64,000 bases of DNA from Chionis minor (GCA_013398295.1 VZSF01007300.1:945874-1009873); one strand, 5' to 3'. Shown: positions 50,101-63,060, numbered from the stretch's first letter. The notes: generated from the letters alone by a model not told the origin. Made by a program: numbers and translations.

Positions 50101-51929
50101 GTATTTATCCAAATAGGCAGAGAACTCCACTTCTCCATTAGAGCGCTACACACGGAAAAGACAGACAAAGGCTCTATGCCCATGTACTGTTTGTTACTGT
50201 CTATAACCAGAGCCCACTGATCTTAAAGCTTAAGGACTAAGACAATTGCTTACCAGGGATTTATTCCAGACTTCCAGCACTACAAATATATGCATGTTTC
50301 AGAGTAATTTTTATTTAATGAAAATCAGTTTGGTACTTCCCCCCCCACTTCTTTTTTTCTTTCTTTGATTGAAGAAGGGTAGTCAAGCTTTCCCCCTAAG
50401 CAGCTTGGTTCTCCCTAATCACACCAAACTGAGAAACAGGATCTGGTCTGACTCCCAAAGTTGGTTGCAATTTTTGGTTTTTTGTAATGTAGAAGTGTTC
50501 TATTCATTGTATCTATCAATATAAGAGGGACAGACAGAAACTTGGCAATTCACCTCAACATACGTTAGACCTATTGCAATGCTCACTGGCTGTGTTAATG
50601 AGAAGCAGACATCCCATTCAAACCTCGCTCTCTCCAGTTCTGTATTTCCCCTCTCCCTTATCTCTTATCCTTGTATATCCATTTCATTAAAAAAAACCCC
50701 AAACTGTTGTTATATTAATTCTTTACAAGTATATATTACAACAGAATGATGGCTGTGAGCATGTGATGTGTTGATCAGAAAGGCAGTGTCTGCTTGCAGA
50801 GAGATGGCAATTTGTTTTGTTTTCCTTGAAAAGTTCTGGAGGTAAGTATAGCAGCATTGATTTAGTACGGCATCTATTCAGAAGAAGTCCTATGTATGTT
50901 CTTAATATACTTAAATGCTTTCTGAACAATTAATGATTTTAGTAACCTTTTAGACAGATTTATTTGGGGAAAAAAATGTAAGTTTCTATCACCTTAAAAA
51001 GTATCTTCAAACTGTAATCCTGTAATAGAAAGACTGCAGTATTTCTCCATAAAATTTTCATTTATAAGCACGTTTTTCACAAAAGTATTAACAAATGAGC
51101 ATCACAACAGCATTATTTTCTAGAAACAGAGTCCTAAGAAAAAAATGAGGAATTAATGTGGAAAGTAAATAAATGTACTTATACACTAAGTCTGATAGTA
51201 TTTCCAATCTGAGTATAACTTTAGAGGCACTATCAACTAATCTGTGCTGAGTTGCTGTTAACTTTTCCTTAATACTGAATGCTACCAACTATTTTCTTTT
51301 TAAAGTGCTGTAGACCAAAATTTCTTGAAACTCTTGGTACTAACTTTAAAAAAAAAAAATTATTCACAACTCCTACACATGAAATAGCCAAGGTAATCAA
51401 TGATTTATCCTAATTTGACTGGTTTTATCAGTTAAGATTTATTTTTTTGAGAATTTATTGAAATATTGGCTCGTGTCATCTGATGAAATCTGTGTGGTAA
51501 TACTCTAATTTTTGTAGAATCTGATTACAAAACTTAGAATGACTATATACAGCCCAGCAGATGACAGATTTATATATTACTTTCACTAGCACTTTCTTGT
51601 TTGTTTTGAATACAGGGTACAAACTAATGATAAAATGATTAGGAAAAGAAGCTGCAAAATAAGTGAGGAAATGGTGCCTAAGACAAAAGCTGCTATACTG
51701 AATGTTACACTCAAATTTGGTATTGTCTTTGCATTCTGCCTTCAACAGTGACCAGCAGTTGATGTTTAAAGAAGGGAACAATATTGATGGACTTTTCCCT
51801 ACCTATTTGCTGCCACCTTTTAAGAGTTTGTAGTTACAGACTTTGTGAGCTAAGGCTGCTTCTAGATCACCAACTTTATTATGACAAAATTTTGTGCCAT
51901 TAAAAAAAACCTGGGAACATGAGGGTGGT

Positions 51930-52930
51930 CTTGCCAGGTGAGACCAGAACTCCAGCTAGTCCATCTAGCCCAGCACTGCTTTCAACAGCAACTAAGAAAA
52001 GCAGGGCCACCATGTAGTAATTGCTACTTTAACAGTCACGGCTTCCGGTAACTAACATACTAGGGACTACTGGAGCTACAGAAACTGCCTTATCACAAAA
52101 AGTCCTTGATGTATTTCTATTTCATGCTACTTATTAACATCTTGATGACTGTTTAATTGTATCTTTATAAAAATACACTCATTCCCCCAGCTATGTGCTT
52201 TCTTCCTAGCTGGCCTACCTTCTCCATGTAGGAAAGTCAATCTATACTTGGAATCCTTCCATATTGCAGTGCAACAGTATTTTGCCTATTCACCATGAGG
52301 ACCAGGAACTAAAAACTCATGCAGCATTCAAGATGTGGATAAACAATGACTGCATAATAGCATAATTCTGTTTTCTGTTCAGATCTTACTTCCTTTCCCC
52401 ATAGCTACTAACATCCTTTGGGATTTCTAGTCACTTCTGAGCACTGAACTGTTTTACAAGAGCTATTTATAACGACTGCACAATTTCTTCAGCTCAGTGC
52501 TAATAGACTTCATTGCTGTGCTTGCATAATTAAGGTTACTTATTCTAGTATGAATTAATTTTTACATATTGATATTTAACTCCACCTACCATTTTACTAT
52601 ACAGTCGTTCAGCATTTTGAAACCCTTCAGAAACCCCTCACATGCAGCATTTAATTTGGTTTTCCTAACTAATCTCATTGAATCTGCAAATACTATCATC
52701 TCAGTGTTCCTCCTCTTCTCTCAATCATTTATGAGTATGTCAGTAGAGATTCCTGTGGGACCAGTTGGTGCAGAGCTTTACTGTGAAATGACTGCCATCG
52801 CAGCCCAATTCACTAATACGAATGACATTATGTTAGTTTTTATATACTCTTCTCTAGAAGAAAATAGTATTCAATTCCTTTGCTACTACGGATTAGAACA
52901 TCACTCCTCAATATCCCACAAAATTAGACT
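51930..52930 (-). mobile_element. Ancient CR1-like LINE relic
   Basis: About 1 kb of plus strand is colinear with the reverse complement of old amniote CR1-like elements as I remember them: gtccatctagcccagcactg, catgcagcattcaagatgtgg, then tttaactccacctaccatttt, aatctgcaaatactatcatc, caatcatttatgagtatgtc and ttcctgtgggaccagttgg, in the expected order and spacing. Divergence is high and no reading frame survives. The outer limits are approximate. A repeat-library comparison would settle family and ends. Confidence 0.62.
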
Positions 52931-54440
52931 GTAACACCCACTTTGACATGAAAAAAACAATTGTGAGGATAATTTAAATCAGTAGTCCTGAAATGTGATT
53001 AAGTCATCTTACTTCTCAAAAGCTAAATAAGAAAACCATAAAAGATAAGAGAAATTTAGGACCTGCTATACATGAACAACTTACTTTCTCCTGCTTCTTT
53101 GTGTTAAAATAGTAGAAAGACCTAGTCATCTACTTCTGAAAAGTCCTTTTATGAAAGATTTGATAGGACCAGTATAAGCTAGACACACACCACTCCTTTA
53201 CATATAAATCAGGATTTATTAATTCAAGACAATCTGTTCCTACAGATCTAGCACGTCCCGGAGGCTTCTCTGTCCCTACTGGTAAAATTAGAGGTTACAT
53301 GCCTGCAGCAATCTTTGCTTCCCCATCCTCCAAGAGTTGTCTTGTCATATTTAGTATTTTGGAGGATCTCCTGCTCCCCACTCCCCTTTAAGACTTCACG
53401 CTGAAGATTCAGAGGGAACAATTTCAGTCAACTCCAGACCATGTCCTAGGTCTCTGCTGGTAACACCTTGCATACAAGCCGATAAACAACCACACCACGG
53501 CCCTGACTCATACAGCCCCACATATACCCTAAATTGAAGACTATCTATACCTTGCCTTGTAAAATTGAACTACAGACTGAAATATCACAACTGCAAAGTG
53601 TACTACTTTTCAGCAATCTTAAAGAAGTTTCTGAAAACATTTCTGTGGTAGTGTTAAAAACCCCAATTCTTTATCTGAAAATATATCTAATGATTTTTTC
53701 ACCACCAATTAAAGCAACGATCCTTATTATATGAATTTTCAAATTCACTTAAATAACTGTATGTTTAAGCTTTTACTGTTGCCTTTTTTTGCTGTGCTTG
53801 GTTATTGTAAAGCACACCACTGTGCCTTGAGAAAGCCACAGATATACTACTACTATATATTTGATTACTGAGGTGCCCATTCAATCAGTTATATCTTTAA
53901 AGTACCATAAGTAGAATGTGGGACTTAAAAAGATAAAAATAAGATGGATGAAAGGAGTGAAAACAAAGGAAAGAAGCATACACACAAAAAAGAAAAACAT
54001 GTTTTCTAGTAAGAGAACTTGATATTTTATTGACAGTCTGCCAGAAGACTAATGGCAATTTTCTCCTCTGCCAGCTAAGAAAAAGCAAACACAGATGAGA
54101 TTGTATAAGCAGCAAGTAGAAGACACGCACGGAAATAAACTTTATTGCTGTCCTTCATGTAGACTGAAAGCACTAATAGAGCGAAGCCTTCAATCCCCAG
54201 CAGACAACTTTGAAAGCTTTGTCAGTAGGGAGAAAGTAAATATGATAGACCCTTCTATGGTCAGCCAGCAAATATAAAGCCCTTATTTTCACTTTAATGA
54301 AGGATTGAGCTTTTCTTTGCTATGTTAATATGATCATTCTCCCACACTCCTAGCAGGTTCAGGCCCACACTAGAGGGGAACTTATAGGTACCTCAGCACT
54401 ACCATCATCCAATTATATATGTGCAAGACTCTTAAGATTC

Positions 54441-54469
54441 TTATAATTAGCTAGTTTATAATTAGCTAG
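54441..54469. repeat. Tandem duplication, period 15
   Basis: ttataattagctag occurs at 54441-54454 and at 54456-54469. Confidence 0.95.
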
Positions 54470-57400
54470 AGTCAAATTTTCCCATGTCCTTTATTAGTTC
54501 AAATTTCTAATATTTCTTTTTTCCTCTTAACAACTATAATCGGCTAAGGAAGGGGTAAAAATGTCTGCCTTATAGATAACTTGAGTCTTTCCCTGCAAGA
54601 TTTCTGTGTTTACCAAAGCATACATTTTAGCTGAGAAATCAGTCTATCATGAGACTGGGTTTTTTTTAATTACCCATTAAGGGGGAGAGTTCATACTCTG
54701 AAGTCCAATATACCTTCACTGTTACCTTCTCAGAATGCTCTCTCAAGCTAAAGTACATTCATATGAAATTTCACAAAAAGCCACAACACAAAACAGATTG
54801 CAAACCTTTGTTATCTTACATGAATGGTCAAAAAGCACAGCATCTCATCAGCTGGCGTCTCCTAGTAGGTATCCTCTTCGTGATGCTCAATGGCTTTTCT
54901 TCAGGCTTGAAACTCCCTAAAACTGGGCCTCAGATATTTCCTAGGTTCAATTTACAGCTTGTTTTATGAGCCAAATTCAGGAGAGAAGGAAAATAGTTGT
55001 GATGTATATAACTGAAGATGCAAACATTTACCCAGAAACCCTTCCAACATTTCCCTTCAGATCTCTGAAATATCTCTTCCTTAACCGATACAGATTAAGC
55101 ATCTCAAGAAGTGATGTTTCTGCCTTTCTGTCAGTAACATGTATTTTTCCAGGATGTTCTTGCTTAGATATAGGCCAGATGAATTCACTTGGGGACAGCA
55201 TAAATCTGCATCACTGAAAATAACAATCCACTCTCCCTACCAGAGGTTGTTTTTCTACTGTCTCCATGCCATTCCTGCCTCCCCCCTCCTGTTTTATTCT
55301 ACAGCAGGTGTCCACACGTGTCATGTGATAAAACTGCTCAGAAAACTACAGCAAGTTGGAATTAGCAATTTTGTTAACAGGTCACTTCTTTAGGCAAATC
55401 CACCACATGGATGCCTGCTGGCAGCAAAGCAATAGGCAACGCAAGAGCAGGGCCAGCAGACGGGAAGAGGGTTAGAAGAACACAGTTTTAAAGTAAATGA
55501 AAAAACTTTAAGAGACAGATGAAATTCTGCAACACAAAGCCCAAAGAATGGTAGGTATATGAAGCATTTGAAAAATCATCAGCAGTGGCCCTCCTGGTTC
55601 CCTTTGCATTCTCAGCTAAGTCCCTCCTACCATTCAGGAAGCCGAGATGACTTTCTCAGAAATATTTTTGAGTGTTAACATTTATCAGCATCTGGGAAAT
55701 GCCTACTGCATATTTATGACTTTCCATAAAAAAGCCAAGTCATAAACCTTGCCCTAGGTGCTCCCAAGGAGCAGAAGCAGATTACAAGTGAGGGGAAACT
55801 GCTACCACTTTTCTCTAGAGCACATGGGCAAGACGACTGCAGGACTATGCAAATGACTTTGCCATTACACTTCCAGTAAGCCAATTAACGAGATGGGCTT
55901 ACATGGCACAACCTGTGCAGCGTCACTTCTTTTCACCATATATTTAACAGAGAATGAGGAATCAGAAGGATCTCTTCTAGCTGGCTTCTGTGGCTGTACA
56001 GAATGAATTATGGGTTGTCCCTTAACTACTTTAGTCCTCTTGATTAGGTTTACTCAGGCTATTTTGCTTTCAAACCTTAACTTTTTTCCTAGCCTAGCTG
56101 TTTTCAACCTCATTTCACAAGCCAGTGCCTGAAGCAAGATAGAGGATGGTATTAGTGCAGCTTCAGGACTAAGTACTAAGGACCCCAGTGAGAGGCTCTA
56201 AGTAAAGAAGCAGTTTTCCTTTTTTCTATACCTTTCAACCCATTTCCTTTGGTTAGACTCAAATGATGTTTTCCGTTAGCAACTAGTAGATCATAAGCAG
56301 AACTTGATCAAAAAGGGCCACGTTTTCAGTTTTGTTGCAGAGCAGCAGACTTTTTCAGGAAATCATGTGAAAAGGTGTCTTTAAAGCGATACTGCTGAAT
56401 GAGAAGAATCTAATGACCCCAATGTTCTAAATCTGCAAAGTATAGCCAAAGCTTTAAAAGAATTATATATAATTATTTCAAACTTTATACCCCAGAGGGG
56501 AGTCCCTGACTGAACTTGCAGTGAAAGTATCCTGCTGATTTGCTGTATGCCCTCTATGGTAAAGCGGTTTTGCATATTTTTAGCAGGCTGTCAACCACAC
56601 TGAAAGATAAAAAGATAAAAATCACCCACAATTCATAAGCACTGGCAAGAAAATAGGCCGAATACAAAATCTTTCATTTTGGGAGGAGCTACAATAAAGT
56701 ATCACATTAATGATTTTCTACTGCCAACAACAACAAAAAAGGAAAAAATAATATATTCTAATCATTCTTTTCACAGATAGTGAGAAGTTAGTACCTGGAA
56801 ACATGTTAGTGATTTGCTTATCACAGTAGATTTTGCAATATCCTTAAGAGCACAGCTGAAGAAACACAATGCATTTTTACAAGCAGTAGCTTTCAAAAGG
56901 GTGCGTAGTCTTCATTGAAGCTTCCCTGCTGCTTAAAACCTATGTCCGAATTGAAAATATACTGTAATTGAACTCCATTGTTGGTTCTTCAATACCCATA
57001 ATTCTACTATTATTTACCAATAATCTGATATAGCTCCTTGTCATGCTCTGGATTTATAGGATACCTTAACAAGTAGAAATGCTTCAATAATAGAAGTTAC
57101 ATATTCTAAACAGAATAATAAGAATTTAATAATTTATAATATGTGTATCTGCAGAATAGTAAAGTTTTAAAAGTATGGACGTACAAAACAAGGAAAAGAG
57201 AGTAAGGATTATAGGGAAAAACAGAAATGGAACAGAGTAAGAAAAAATGGGGGGTGAGGGGGGGCAAAGGATATGGAAAATGGATTAAGAACTATATAGA
57301 CACAGGAGGGGTGCCTGCAAATAGAAGTGAAGGGGCACTCCACTGGAAGGACAAACAGAAAAGCCTCAAAGCCCTGGAAATTGCTCCTAGTTTGGAAAGG

Positions 57401-60400
57401 CAGACACCCAGCTAGCGAAGCTAGTTGATAGATTCCCTGGGGAATAGTGTACGTGTATACTGCCACAGTACTCTCTGCTCCCCTCTTCCTAACATTCTGC
57501 AATTCTTACTCATTTCTTATGACAGTCCTACATTTGAGAATAAGTGAATCCAGTGGGATTACTCTATGAATTACTGCCTACAGAAGCAAAACTGTGTACC
57601 TGAGAACTGACCTAAATCACTCCCCGCACCAAATTGTGCCACTAGTTGAGCCATCTTTCACAGCAGCATTCAAAAAAAAGTAGTATCCCATATCTTTTCA
57701 TATAGAACAAAAGTATCGGATTCAGAAATGACAGCCAGCTGTTTACCAGTTAATATTGTTATTTGTATAAGGCATCAATTAAGAAAAATCCTATAGTCCT
57801 ACTCTGCTGACTCATAAAAATGCAGACAATTTATTTTCAGAAGTGACAGCTATGCAAAAAACCCCACAAAAGATGAAATAACATGTACAACTGCACATGC
57901 ATGTAAAACTCAGCAGCCTCTAGAGGAGTCACGGGTACCTGGAATTTTTCAGATGCTAGTGTTTTGGAAGCATTAGAACTGGAAAAAAAAGGGGAATTTA
58001 AATTAAGTCAGGATAGTAGCCCTTAACATTGCAGCAGTAAAAAATACAGAAATAGAGCTCAACTGTATTTATTCAAAAGTCATTCAACAATCATTATTGA
58101 TCTGCCACGTAAATTTTGTGGGATTAAGTTCTGTCTCTAAGAAATACTAGGGAAAAATCCCATTCAGTTCAAGAAGATTCACTGATGTTTATAATTCATG
58201 CTTTACAATCTGCAATTGAAAGGTAATAATTACTTCCCTCTCTGAAAGGGAAAAATGTATTTATTTTTTAGTATTTTTCTTCCTTAGTTTTTCATCAATT
58301 TTGGACCTAATGTATAACAGCTGTAGAGCAATCAACTTACAGCTGTTTTTACAGATCAACTAGTGCCAAAAAATGCTGCACATTCGCGTTACTCGAACCA
58401 ACGTAGTTCACCTCAGTCTTATTTTTAAATGAACTCCTCAGTCTATGAAAACTCATACTGAAACCACAGCAGCCACTTCTGTTCACAGCATAAGTTCTCC
58501 TCTTTCTCCTGATGTCAGCCTCAACATTGACCTACGTGTACCTGCAGTTTAAAAGGGCCATTTATTTCACTACCCGACAGACAATTTTGTTTTGTCAACT
58601 TGCAGGTCTGAAGAACACAATGAAGTGATTTAAGGATGTAGAAACCCAACATTTCAGCAATAGTATTTTCTGATTGACATGAGACAGGATTTCTAGTGGC
58701 ATAAGGTTTTATAAAGATACTAATCTTCTAACCTAGCACAAAATAAAAATAGATTGACTTTTGTATGCCATTTGCTTCCATAAAAACAGCGTGAACTATC
58801 TCCACTATATTGTTAATGAGACACATGCTCAATAGTGACTTGACGTCTTATTAACATTCTGAAATTTTATTAAAAGTTTGTATTTCAAACAAGGAAGACA
58901 ACAAAATGCCACCTCTTCTGCAACTCAGGACATTAGCTAAAGGTGAAGGCATGAGTAAGTGTAAAACAAGTTGCTACCAAAATCTCAGCTCTGACCAGCC
59001 AACAGTTGGTCATTTGATCTGCAGTGAGCAGAAGACACATTTCAGACTGCACTCAAGTAAAAACGGGAGCAGGAACTGCAATATTTTATTCACTACGTTT
59101 GTAATTTACTGTAGGAAATAAGGTGCTTACATTCATATGTTCCTTTTCTTCTCTCAAGCAAAACACTGATTTTTATGTTTGTTTTCATGTTTTTTAAAGC
59201 TATCTCTCCAAATTCAAACCACATAGCTTCATCCTGACCTTAACTCTTTTACTAGTCTAGCTATAATAAACAGTATTTGAGTCCCAACAGTGAAATTATA
59301 TCACGATGACTGATTTCTAAGCAACAGAAATAAGAAAATCTGAAAAAGTTACTCAGAGATGAAAACTAGACATACTTCTATCAATATAAAATCAGGATCG
59401 ATATACATCCAGCTCTCAGTAGACCCCAAAAGATGGCCACTGAAGTATTACCACGTTCAGTAAATTAAGACTCAAGTTCTGGATGCTGTTCGTTTGAAAG
59501 AAATTGTGTGTGTTCCACTAAAAGCTATTATATTGTCTAATAAGCAAACATCTTTAAGGACCACTTAGAGCAATAATTCTTCATACTCTAAAAATTAAAA
59601 CGCAGAAATTGCTCATGAATCTTTATCTGATTGTTGAGAAACTGCAGCGAGTGCTGATAAGAAAGCAGTGTAGTACTTACCGTACCGACAGCTCACAAAA
59701 ATCTGTTCAGTACACAAGCACCAAAGGGAGATGAAACTAACCATGAAAGTTCATTCTAATAACAAAAAGGCTATAAACAAACTGTAAAGAAAAATAACTT
59801 ATGAGTATTTGATACCCAGGATATTTTGCACAGAGTTTATGCTGCTTCTGTGTGAGTCCAAGAACTTGAAACTGCTAATTCAATTCAGTACATACATTTC
59901 TCCTGTTTACAATCATTTGATTGGAGGCTTATCGCTTACTTTATATTTTTCAGGATTAGCTCATCAATTTTTTGATCCAAAACTTGCTTGAAAATGGAAT
60001 GTAGAAATCATTCTAATTTATTTTTATGACACTTCATTTTATCGAAAAGAGATTAAAAACCCAAAACACCTATTGTATTGTGGCTTTATTACTGACATTT
60101 TTATGTTAGTAATTCCCTTTTCAGAGGGATTTTCTAATTTTGTTAAGGAACTTAAGAAAAAAGCAATAGTGCTTTTTCTAAGGAAAAAGGAATTTACCAG
60201 CAGCAGGCAAATCATTACATTTCTGCTCAAAAGGCTGCTTGTTCTCATACTTGGAAATCTTTTTCTAATTGGCACTTTGTCATGATTAAAAAATGGTGTC
60301 CTGTGACAGCCCAACAAAATGTTTCTGAGATTTTTTTCTTATGCAATTTGGCAACAGACAATGGACATTTTTGGCAAGCAGAAAGAATTGGTTTTATAGC

Positions 60401-61646
60401 TGAACAATTGTATTTATTTATTTACTTAAAATACCAGGAAGCTATCTTTGTGCCTGGGTACCTGCAAGTATTTCCTTTACTGTATTGAAAAGTCTGTCTG
60501 GATTTAAGTATGGTTTAGTTTTGAAACTTCCCCCAAGAAAACTTTGCTTTTTAATATGAACGCTGTATGTACAAATGTCTTGTAAAGGCATTCATTGCAA
60601 AATCTGTTAGCAGATGACACATTATAAATAACTGCAATTCCCTGTTTTCCTCTGTGGACTATAGAATAATATATATGTATTATACGATGTTACATTCACG
60701 TCTTTTGGGAAACTACAAACAAGTACAAATTCTACCTATGCAGTTTGATGTTTAGCTTTGTTTCTATTTGCGTAAAGCCAGTCCTCTGGCCTGCAAAGCC
60801 TGTTAGGAAGGGAAAGAAAAAACAACCCAAAACTCAAATCTACCATACTTACTATCAATAATTTTGTTGACACCATTCAGGAAATCCATAGACTCAAAAT
60901 AAAATCACAGTCCTTTTTCTCCTTTCTGAATATAGCCTCTTAATCCAAATAATATCAGAGAAGTTAAAATTTAGTCCATTCATCTGGCAAATGTTTCCCT
61001 CTGTTTCATAAACATGCATATCACAGAGAAAAATTGTTCAATTTAAGGTTTCTTACATGATTAGAGTGTAAAAAATCATCATAGAAATATGGTTATTCTC
61101 AGACTTAATGTCCTTATTGTAACATTTCCATAAAACAAAGATTTAGCAAAACCGATTGTGTTATAAGCAGCCAGTAAATACAGTTAATTGTGTAGGAGGA
61201 TTATAAAATAGAAATTCTTGTAGTATGGACAATTATGTTCCAACAGTCTCACCACAAGTTGGAGGTAAGACGTCAAGAAAAGTAGAAGGATGTGGGGCAA
61301 AATGCACGACAGCTTGTCAGAAATGTTAGTTCAAAAATTCTATAGCTACTGTAAATAAAATACTCTGTCTAGAAAAATACAGTACTACAGGTACCATTTC
61401 CTCTAAGTATGTTTACAACCTGTAGAATACTTCTTTTTTTAATATTCTAGTTAAAAGTTATGTCCTACGGGAAGGACAAAAAATACACACTGGAGTATAT
61501 GATGACTTTTTACACAATGATAATTAATCATCACATTTCATTAATAAATTATCAAGCGCTTGCAAGCTGTCCACAATCTTTTTCATCTAGTTTGCATATT
61601 TTATAATGGTGGAATAACATTTTAAAAAGTTTGAATAGGCACTTAC

Positions 61647-61673
61647 TGGAATTACAGTTAATCCTGATACAGT
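61647..61673 (-). CDS. NRXN1: NRXN1 alternative microexon, splice segment 3 (SS3) of LNS4
   Basis: This 27-nt exon encodes the optional SS3 insert in LNS domain 4 of alpha-neurexin, a presynaptic adhesion receptor. Read on the minus strand it is AC-TGT-ATC-AGG-ATT-AAC, then TGT-AAT-TCC-A. With a G carried over from the exon before, this gives D-C-I-R-I-N-C-N-S, and its last A joins the GC of the next exon to make a second Ser before [11 protein letters not shown]. It is bordered by a pyrimidine-rich acceptor (ttcttccccatctag) and a consensus donor (gtaagt). Skipping it gives G+GC = Gly, i.e. a direct G-KGPET join, which is the known SS3-minus form. Both ends are phase 1, so inclusion or skipping keeps the frame. 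It adds two cysteines. It lies 23.6 kb upstream of the next exon. The identity rests on remembered neurexin sequence; the splice sites and frame are seen directly. Confidence 0.93.
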
Positions 61674-62313
61674 CTAGATGGGGAAGAATAGATGAAAAAT
61701 GAAAATTTATCCTTCAAGGTAATAGCTGCAGACATCCAATAAAATCACAGTCCACCCTTCCGGGGACAGACACATGCAAATATGGCCACTCCATATCATC
61801 AGTCTTTACATACTGTTATAACCCAGATATACTGCGATAAATCTTTATAAATAGAAACGACAAATAGGGTAAAAATGGCCAATTTCAAACAAAGCTACAT
61901 GGTGACAAATCTAAGTGAAAAATCAAGATTAAATGTCAAAGATGCTTAACTGAGGCAGGCTGCAACTTTCTCCCCATCTGTGAAAGAACAGGTAATTTCT
62001 CTCAATGCAATTAGAAAGTGCTCCGTCACAATGGGTCATAGAGCAAGCCAGGCCACACTCAGACATCTTGGACAAGTTGTGTATAGTATACCTCAAAGGC
62101 TGATCTTCCAAAACTAAGCAGGAAAACACAAAGCTCCTTCCCTGGGCCTATAAAGAGGGTTTTGTGGGTTTATATTTTCTTACTCTATAGACTTGAAGTG
62201 AACAAAAAACTACATTTAAAGCTACGTTAACATACAGAAAATAATCACGTATTTATAAACACTGATAATTAGAGAATCCTGTCTACTTTCAGACTACTTC
62301 CTCATCTGACTAT

Positions 62314-62364
62314 AAAAAAAAAAAAAGAAAAAAGAGGAAAAAGGAAAAAGAAAAAAATGAGGGG
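62314..62364. repeat. Purine-only A/G-rich tract
   Basis: A run of A and G with one T (aaaaaaagaaaaaagaggaa and similar) of about 50 bp, just before the minisatellite. Seen directly. Confidence 0.9.
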
Positions 62365-62551
62365 TTTTGGAAGAAGAAACAATACTGCTAGGGCATGAAT
62401 TTATTTACTTTCTTGATCTATAGAAGTAGGTAAAACCTGACTGAGGGTGGTGTTTTGTATAAAAAGAGAATGACCTGATCTGTAGCAGGATCTTCTGCTG
62501 GGCTATCTGAATTTATTGCTGAAAATAAAAATAAAATAAAATAAATAAAAT

Positions 62552-62724
62552 AAAGAAAAAAGTAAAAATAAAGAAAAAAGTAAAAATAAAGAAAAAAGTA
62601 AAAATAAAGAAAAAAGTAAAAATAAAGAAAAAAGTAAAAATAAAGAAAAAAGTAAAAATAAAGAAAAAAGTAAAAATAAAGAAAAAAGTAAAAATAAAGA
62701 AAAANTAAAAAGTAAAAATAAAGA
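62552..62724. repeat. 18-bp minisatellite, about nine copies
   Basis: The unit aaagaaaaaagtaaaaat begins at 62552 and recurs exactly every 18 bp up to the copy at 62696, then breaks down at an undetermined base (62705). The copies before the N are identical, implying recent expansion or gene-conversion-like homogenisation. It is preceded by irregular aaaataa repeats (62521-62551). The long Phe/Leu-rich frames on the minus strand here are repeat artefacts. Confidence 0.97.
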
Positions 62725-62864
62725 CAAATCTATGCCAGGCTACTTGGTTTGCACACTTAACTCCTGGTTTATACCTTTGAGGAACATATATACCATCAAA
62801 CCTAGATTTTGTTTCCATATAGCTGAGTTTGTCATGTGTCGTCAACCGCATCAGAAAAGTGGTG

Positions 62865-62911
62865 GCAAACAGCCAAGGACCAGCAGCACCGGCACATCCC
62901 CTTTTACAGAA
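62865..62911 (+). repeat. Left arm of a diverged inverted repeat
   Basis: The arm includes gcaaacagcc (62865-62874) and ggcacatccccttttacagaa (62891-62911). The same two blocks, as gcaaacagcc and ggcacaagcccttttacagaa, occur on the minus strand at 63469-63425. The second block matches at 19 of 21 positions; the spacer between blocks is 16 nt here and 14 nt there. Confidence 0.7.
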
Positions 62912-63060
62912 AGCGCCGGGGCGGGCGGGGGGCGGGGGGTGCAGCAGCCCCGCTGGGCGCTGGAGGGGCCTGACCGCCAGAGGAGAGGGAGGGCGGAAAC
63001 CCCCCTCCCCTCCGCGCCTCCTGCTCCCTTCCCAGCTCCAAACACCGGGAGGGTATTCCA
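62877..63060. other. GC-rich, CpG-dense block with a G-quadruplex motif
   Basis: In an AT-rich intron this stretch of about 180 bp is strongly GC-rich and contains around a dozen CpG sites. At 62918-62939 the plus strand has four G runs (4, 3, 6 and 6 G) separated by single C bases, a very strong predicted G-quadruplex, which also contains ggggcgggc, an Sp1-like site. The G-rich strand is the template strand for NRXN1. It could be a small promoter or CpG island, or inserted sequence. Plus-strand frames through it (62732-63064 and 62829-63164) resemble no protein I know. Confidence 0.85.

Larger units (their letters stand above)
38024..61646 (-). other. NRXN1: NRXN1 intron between SS3 and the LNS4 exon (23.6 kb)
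   Basis: This 23,623-nt intron runs from the SS3 donor (gtaagt) to a weak acceptor (catatcctacag). It holds an ancient CR1-like LINE relic (51930-52930), an AG tract next to the acceptor (38084-38110), a tandem 15-bp duplication (54441-54469) and several A/T runs. I see no exon, no young transposon and no RNA gene in the rest. Confidence 0.85.

Noticed and set aside
62503..62851. Long minus-strand frames of repeated Phe/Leu/Ile/Thr
   Set aside because: They are translations of the 18-bp A-rich minisatellite and contain an undetermined base; not a protein.
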